A stretch of 19,096 nt of DNA from JBBDNV01 sp040877415 (lineage in GTDB: Bacteria; Planctomycetota; Planctomycetia; Pirellulales; PALSA-1355), in assembly GCA_040877415.1 (NCBI GenBank), contig JBBDNV010000116.1:1-19096 (forward strand), given 5' to 3'. The notes under the pieces were generated by a model. The model saw only the letters and a list, made by a program, of their open reading frames with translations. It did no database searches and had not been told where the DNA came from. This document shows positions 14,692-19,096 of the stretch, in pieces. Every line of letters begins with the position of its first letter. Positions within the stretch are counted from its first letter, which is position 1. Position numbers and translations under genes: made by a program.

Positions 14692-17600
14692 ATGTCTAAG
14701 CCCTCTTGTTGTATTGTCGCGGCCGCAATTCTTGTTGTAGGGGCGTTGGCTGGGCGTCTGGCCGCGGCCGACACGGTCGTTTCTGATCCGCGCGTCGATG
14801 CGTTCGTCACGACCGACGGAACGCCTTATTTCGCGCTGAGTCTATCACCCAATGCGGCGGTCTCGCAGGCGGGTCCGCGCGACGTGATGATCCTGTTCGA
14901 TACGTCGGCCAGCCAAACGGGCGAGTATCGCAAAATGGCCCTCGATGCGCTCGGGGTGCTCTTCGACGGCCTGCACCCGGGCGACCGCGTTCGTCTGCTG
15001 GCGGTCGACTTGGAAGCCGTGCCGCTGTCGGCCGGTTTCGCGGCTCCCAAAAGCGACGAAACGCGTCGCGCGGTGATCGCCTTGAAGCGGCGCGTGCCGC
15101 TGGGCGCAACCGACATGCCCGCGGCCCTTTTGGCGGCTGCCGCCGGTTTCGACGCCAAGAGCAAAAATCCGCGCGTGCTGGTCTACATCGGCGACGGCAT
15201 GAGCACGGCCCATTTCATGGTCGCCGAACAGTATGGCGAGTTGGTCGATGCCTTGGTGCGCGCGAGGATTGCCATGTCGAGCTACGCGATCGGCACGCGG
15301 GTCGACGGCGCGTTGTTGGCTTCTTTGGCCAACGCCACCGGCGGCATGCTGGCGATCGACGGCGAGAACATAAGCGCGAAGCAGGCCGGAGCGTTTCTGG
15401 CCGGCGCCGTGCGCGGGACGGTGCTGTGGCCCGCGAAGGTGACCTGGCCGGAGGCGTTTGTCGACGTCTACCCGAGCCGCCTGCCGCCCTTGCGCACCGA
15501 TCGCGATACGATCGTGCTGGGCAAAGGGGCCGCGGGCAAACTGGCCGGCGAGCTCGAAGTGGCGATGACGGCGCAAGTGGGCAATCGCTCGCAGACGTTT
15601 CGCTGGACGGTGACCGCCGGCCCATCGAATCCTGATTTCGCCTTCCTGCCGGTGCTGGTCGAGAGTTCGCGAAGCGACGGCGGGCTGCGACTGATCACGC
15701 TGGGCAGTGCCGGCTTGAAGGAAGCGCGGCGAATTCTGGACCAGGGAACCGAGCTATTGGGCAAGTTGAGCCGACAGGCGCTGGTTTCCGGGAACCTGGA
15801 AACGGCCGAGCGGTTGGCCAACGAAGCGCTGCGCCGTGACCCCAACGACGAATCGTCGCTGGGGGTGAAAAAGCAGTTGACCAAGATGCGCGCGGCGGGA
15901 ACCGTTGCCGCTGGGTCCGAGGAAAAACTGGAAGTCAAGCGGTTTTCAAGCGAGCAAGCCGCCCCGCCGGAGCCGACGACGACGCCGGCCACGACGCCGG
16001 CCGAAGCGGTCGAGCCCGCGGCGCCGCCAGCGCCGGCCGGCGCGGCCGCCCCGATTCCACCCCCGGTTGACGAAATCAATGACGGCGAAGGCCGGCTGTT
16101 GGCCGACGTCGAGCAGCACAACCGGCTGGTCACCGACATGGTGCGCACGCAGGTCGACAACGAGCTGCGCGAAGCGCGGGCCCGCATGGGCAGCGACCCG
16201 GCAAGCGTCGAGCAGTCTCTCAAGCTGACGTTGGAGCGCGTGGTCCAATCGCCGGAGCTGAAGGCCGAAGTGCGGGCTCAATTGCGTGGACAACTGGAAG
16301 CCGCGTTGCGCGAAGCGGCCCGTCGCGGGGCCGACAAGGACATTCGCGATCAACAGCACCTGGAGGCCCAGGCCGCGGCCCGGGATCGGCTGCTGATTGC
16401 CGGGGCGCTCGAGCGCGATCAAGAGAAGATCACGCAGTTGATGGAGCGGTTTAATTCGCTGATGGCCGAAGGTCGTTACATCGCCGCCGACGAGATCGGC
16501 GAAATAGAAATGGCCCGCATCGCCCCCGACCTGCCCGTCACCACGTCGGCCGGCATGACGGCGCACATGACCGGCGCGTGGCAGGCCGATCTGGCCTTGC
16601 GGATGGCTCGGGCGAAAGCCGTCGTCGACACGCTGGGCACGGTGGAAGTGTCGCACATGCCGTTTCCGGATGATCAGCCGGTCGTGTATCCGCCGGCCGA
16701 CGTCTGGTACGACCTGACGGTTCGCCGCAGGCGATACGCCTCGACGGATCTCAAGACCGTCACGCCGATCGAGCAAAAGATTCGCGACGCTCTTGAGGAG
16801 ACGACGAAAATGGAGTTCGTCGAGACGCCCCTGCAAGACGCCGTTGATTACCTCAAGGACTATCACCAGATCGAAATCCAACTTGACAACAAATCGCTGG
16901 AAGACGCGACGATCGGCACCGACACGCCGGTGACCCGCAACGTCAACGGCATTTCGCTGAAATCCGGGCTGCGGCTGCTGTTGCGCGACATGGATCTGAC
17001 CTACATCATTCGTGACGAAGTGTTGTTGATCACGACGCCGGAGCAGGCCGAATCGGCGCTTGTGACCAAAGCCTATCCGGTGGCCGACCTCGTCATTCCC
17101 GTGCAATCGATGGGTGGAATGATGGGTGGCGGAATGATGGGAGGAATGGGGGGAGGAATGGGAGGCATGGGTGGAGGAATGGGAGGAGGCATGGGAGGAG
17201 GAATGGGCGGTGGAATGATGGGTGGCATGGGTGGAGGCATGGGTGGAATGGGAGGAGGCATGGGTGGAGGCATGTTCAGTGTTCCCGATGCGCCCGTCGC
17301 TGCCGTGCCCCTTTTTCAGGCCTTTGCTGTACCCGACGATCTGAAGCTGACCCCGAAGAGCAAGTCCGCCGCGGCTAAAGGCAACGCACCGGCGCGGCCG
17401 GCGGGCAAACCCGCGGTCCGGCGGACGACAGAAGGGGCTCGGCCAGTTGCCGCTGGCCAGGGGACCAAAAATGCGGCGGCCATTGAGCTGGTGATTCCCG
17501 CCGGCGCCGACCCCGAAATGGCGTGGAGCGAGTACTTCGCCGCGCACCAGGACGTGGCGCCGGAATCGATTCGTGAAACGGCTCGGCAACTGATGCACGC

Positions 17601-18873
17601 CCGCAAGTTCGCCGACCTGATTGGCATGATCTCGGCCGCGCTGCGCGGCGGGTATCCGCAGCCGTGGATGTACGAGGCCATGGGGCTGGCGATGCAGGCG
17701 GCCGGCAGCTCGAAGGCCCAAATCGAGCGGGCGCTCATGTCGGGCGTCGATTTTGGCGCGAGCACCGACGAGTTGATGTACGTGGCGCAGTACATGGCCC
17801 GCTCGGGCCTGGAATCGCGGGCGCTGGCGGTTTTCCGCCAGGTGGCGCTCGTGGAACCGTTGCGGCCGGAGCCGTACCTGTACGGCTTGCAACTCGGCGA
17901 GCGGTTGCGTGACTTGGAGGGCATCAGGTGGTCGAGCTTGGGAATCCTCCAACAGGCCTGGCCGAAGGAAAAAAGCGCGATCGTCGAGCGGGCCAGGCAC
18001 GCCGCCGCGGCCGCCGTCGAGCAGCTTAAAACCGAAAATCGAACCGAGGAGGCAGCCCGGCTCCAGGCTGAAATCGACAAGGCCCGAATCCGCGATTGCA
18101 TCGTCAAGGTCACCTGGACCGGCGACGCCGACGTCGACATCATGATCGAGGAACCCTCGGGCGCGATTTGCGCGTTTCGCAATCCGCGCACCAGCGGCGG
18201 CGGGGTGCTGCTGGGCGACAGCAGCTCCCAGGATGGCCGCGGCACCGGCGAGGGCACGACCGAGACGTACGAGTGTCCCCAGGCGTTCAGCGGAACCTAC
18301 CGCGTGCTGATGCGCCGCGTGTGGGGGAAAATTACCGCCGGAAAAGTGACGGTCGACGTGTTCGCTCATTACGGCGCGCCCAACCAAAAGCACATGCGCG
18401 AGCAGATCCCGTTGGGCGAACAGGATGCCCTGCTGGTGTTCGATCTGCCCGCGGGCCGCCGACAAGAGCCGCTGGCCGAGCATCAGTTGGCCAACGCCGC
18501 GGCCGGACAGTTGGCCGTCAATCAGGCCATACTCGCGCAGCAAGTCAATCAAATCGCGAATTCGGCGCAAGGCGGCAACGCCGGGCTGGGAGTCGCGCGA
18601 CAGGGTCTCGTGGGCGTGCCCTTTATCAATCAGGCCGTCGGATACCAGCCGCAGATCACGGTGCTGCCCGCCGGCACGAGTTTGTCGGTTACGGGCGTGG
18701 TTTCGGCCGACCGCCGCTACGTGCGCATTACGCCGATTCCGCTGTTCAGCGGCGTCAGCAGCGTGACGACGTTCAACTTGATCACCGGATCGAGCGACAC
18801 GACAGGCGGCGGCGGAGCTGGCGGCACGGCGCCCGGACAGGCGCCGGTTGGCGGGGGTGGCGGTCAGTTCTAG
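14692..18873 (+). CDS. large exported vWA / STN / Gly-Met-rich / YfaP-like composite protein
   Basis: The 1393-residue protein has a signal peptide (about 1-26). A von Willebrand A domain (about 64-241) has an intact MIDAS, D70-x-S72-x-S74, with T140 and D168 as the other likely metal ligands. A Pro/Ala/Thr-rich linker (422-460) and a long charged helical, probably coiled-coil stretch (465-601) follow. Residues about 704-786 resemble an STN (secretin and TonB short N-terminal) domain: VETPLQDAVDYL, GISLKSGLRLLL, YIIRDEVLLITT. Next come a Gly/Met tract (807-861), a helical repeat-like region (956-1126), a YfaP/DUF2135-like beta domain (about 1136-1231, DVDIMIEEPSGAICAF) and a C-terminal strand-rich segment (1321-1366, VVSADRRYVRITP) with a Gly-rich tail. 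The last segment resembles secretin-type proteins of planctomycetes. A periplasmic or outer-envelope scaffold role is inferred; no enzymatic motif was seen. GGAG supports the start. Confidence 0.85.
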   Translation: MSKPSCCIVAAAILVVGALAGRLAAADTVVSDPRVDAFVTTDGTPYFALSLSPNAAVSQAGPRDVMILFDTSASQTGEYRKMALDALGVLFDGLHPGDRVRLLAVDLEAVPLSAGFAAPKSDETRRAVIALKRRVPLGATDMPAALLAAAAGFDAKSKNPRVLVYIGDGMSTAHFMVAEQYGELVDALVRARIAMSSYAIGTRVDGALLASLANATGGMLAIDGENISAKQAGAFLAGAVRGTVLWPAKVTWPEAFVDVYPSRLPPLRTDRDTIVLGKGAAGKLAGELEVAMTAQVGNRSQTFRWTVTAGPSNPDFAFLPVLVESSRSDGGLRLITLGSAGLKEARRILDQGTELLGKLSRQALVSGNLETAERLANEALRRDPNDESSLGVKKQLTKMRAAGTVAAGSEEKLEVKRFSSEQAAPPEPTTTPATTPAEAVEPAAPPAPAGAAAPIPPPVDEINDGEGRLLADVEQHNRLVTDMVRTQVDNELREARARMGSDPASVEQSLKLTLERVVQSPELKAEVRAQLRGQLEAALREAARRGADKDIRDQQHLEAQAAARDRLLIAGALERDQEKITQLMERFNSLMAEGRYIAADEIGEIEMARIAPDLPVTTSAGMTAHMTGAWQADLALRMARAKAVVDTLGTVEVSHMPFPDDQPVVYPPADVWYDLTVRRRRYASTDLKTVTPIEQKIRDALEETTKMEFVETPLQDAVDYLKDYHQIEIQLDNKSLEDATIGTDTPVTRNVNGISLKSGLRLLLRDMDLTYIIRDEVLLITTPEQAESALVTKAYPVADLVIPVQSMGGMMGGGMMGGMGGGMGGMGGGMGGGMGGGMGGGMMGGMGGGMGGMGGGMGGGMFSVPDAPVAAVPLFQAFAVPDDLKLTPKSKSAAAKGNAPARPAGKPAVRRTTEGARPVAAGQGTKNAAAIELVIPAGADPEMAWSEYFAAHQDVAPESIRETARQLMHARKFADLIGMISAALRGGYPQPWMYEAMGLAMQAAGSSKAQIERALMSGVDFGASTDELMYVAQYMARSGLESRALAVFRQVALVEPLRPEPYLYGLQLGERLRDLEGIRWSSLGILQQAWPKEKSAIVERARHAAAAAVEQLKTENRTEEAARLQAEIDKARIRDCIVKVTWTGDADVDIMIEEPSGAICAFRNPRTSGGGVLLGDSSSQDGRGTGEGTTETYECPQAFSGTYRVLMRRVWGKITAGKVTVDVFAHYGAPNQKHMREQIPLGEQDALLVFDLPAGRRQEPLAEHQLANAAAGQLAVNQAILAQQVNQIANSAQGGNAGLGVARQGLVGVPFINQAVGYQPQITVLPAGTSLSVTGVVSADRRYVRITPIPLFSGVSSVTTFNLITGSSDTTGGGGAGGTAPGQAPVGGGGGQF
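17110..17274 (+). repeat. Gly/Met-rich low-complexity tract in the vWA/STN gene
   Basis: Fifty-five codons consist only of Gly and Met apart from the edges, in units such as GGGM, GGM and GGMM, built from ATGGGAGGA-like DNA repeats. The tract separates the STN-like domain from the rest of the protein. Such tracts gain and lose units by replication slippage, so length should vary between relatives. The methionine content would permit Cu(I) binding or simply a flexible linker; the sequence does not decide. Confidence 0.9.
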
Positions 18874-18969
18874 CACCCCAACGCCGAACGTGCGGAATCG
18901 CGAAGGAGGCCCCGCCGCGCATGGCGGCCCACTTGGCGTCGGCGCAAATCTTTATGCACCGTGCACCAG

Positions 18970-19077
18970 CTAGACAGCGTGTTGAAAAATTGGGACAGGC
19001 ACCTCGCGATCACCTTTTATTCCCGGGACATACCGTAAACGGCTCGGAGCCAGTCCCATTTTTCAACGGCCTGCTAG
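18970..19077. repeat. 108-bp element with imperfect inverted ends, MITE- or REP-like
   Basis: The left end (from CTAG at 18970, then GTTGAAAAATTGGGACAGGC at 18981) and the reverse complement of the right end (CTAG at 19074-19077, then GTTGAAAAATGGGACTGGC) align over about 30 bases with a few mismatches and one gap. The roughly 45-base interior contains no gene. Ends joined by so short an interior suggest a non-autonomous mobile element or a large transcribed hairpin that could end transcription of the vWA/STN gene, whose stop lies 97 bases before. No clear target duplication is seen, and there is no transposase in the window. Confidence 0.6.
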
Positions 19078-19096
19078 TGTCCTGAGTTGTTAATAC

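Noticed and set aside
15946..18876. Very long open frame antisense to the vWA/STN gene (976 codons)
   Set aside because: It mirrors the codon bias of the sense gene in GC-rich DNA. The product is a His/Arg/Ala-rich string without domains, and the Gly/Met tract becomes a His/Ser/Thr repeat. The sense frame has clear domains, a signal peptide and a Shine-Dalgarno site.

Overview
The window looks like a chromosome segment of a planctomycete, probably of the Pirellulales type. Supporting signs are the high GC content, an LEDRRMLS motif near the N-terminus of a giant exported protein, duplicated modules with dockerin-like DxDxD loops, a PEP-CTERM lectin, a vWA/STN composite envelope protein and many genes with weak Shine-Dalgarno sites. 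This placement is inference from gene content; there is no rRNA gene here.

Layout. Bases 1-7676 are all read leftward. They hold the 5' end of an MqnD-type menaquinone gene (futalosine route), csrA, fliW, hemC, a ComF-family phosphoribosyltransferase and a 1398-residue exported sialidase-like protein with two tandem modules and two LamG-like domains. fliW and csrA form the known flagellin-linked CsrA control pair, and a sigma-28-like promoter lies about 50 bases upstream of fliW. Bases 8113-12610 are read rightward: a C-terminal scrap of a PLP-dependent aminotransferase, an LptF/LptG-type permease, a fatty-acid--CoA ligase, a probable 32-residue membrane peptide and a C-type-lectin PEP-CTERM protein. 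A leftward HtrA/DegP-type protease follows at 13025-14239. Diverging from it is a 1393-residue rightward envelope protein with vWA, STN, Gly/Met-rich and YfaP-like parts. The window ends in a 108-bp imperfect inverted-repeat element.

Most unusual region. Between the lectin gene and the protease (12611-13024) are a strong hairpin, two identical 25-bp direct repeats set exactly 60 bp apart, and a 128-bp segment that reads as the C-terminal end of a formylglycine-generating-enzyme/C-type-lectin-fold protein. Its core is saturated with AAC codons, the signature of the template repeat of a diversity-generating retroelement (DGR). No reverse transcriptase, Avd protein or complete target gene is in the window. 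It is therefore either an orphan template repeat, a relic of a lost DGR, or a template serving a reverse transcriptase elsewhere.

Functional theme. Apart from housekeeping genes (hemC, mqnD, comF), the content concerns the cell envelope and surface: motility control, glycan cleavage, lipid transport and activation, carbohydrate binding and envelope proteolysis. A truncated aminotransferase next to the sialidase, and repeat elements at two places, suggest that parts of the segment have been rearranged.
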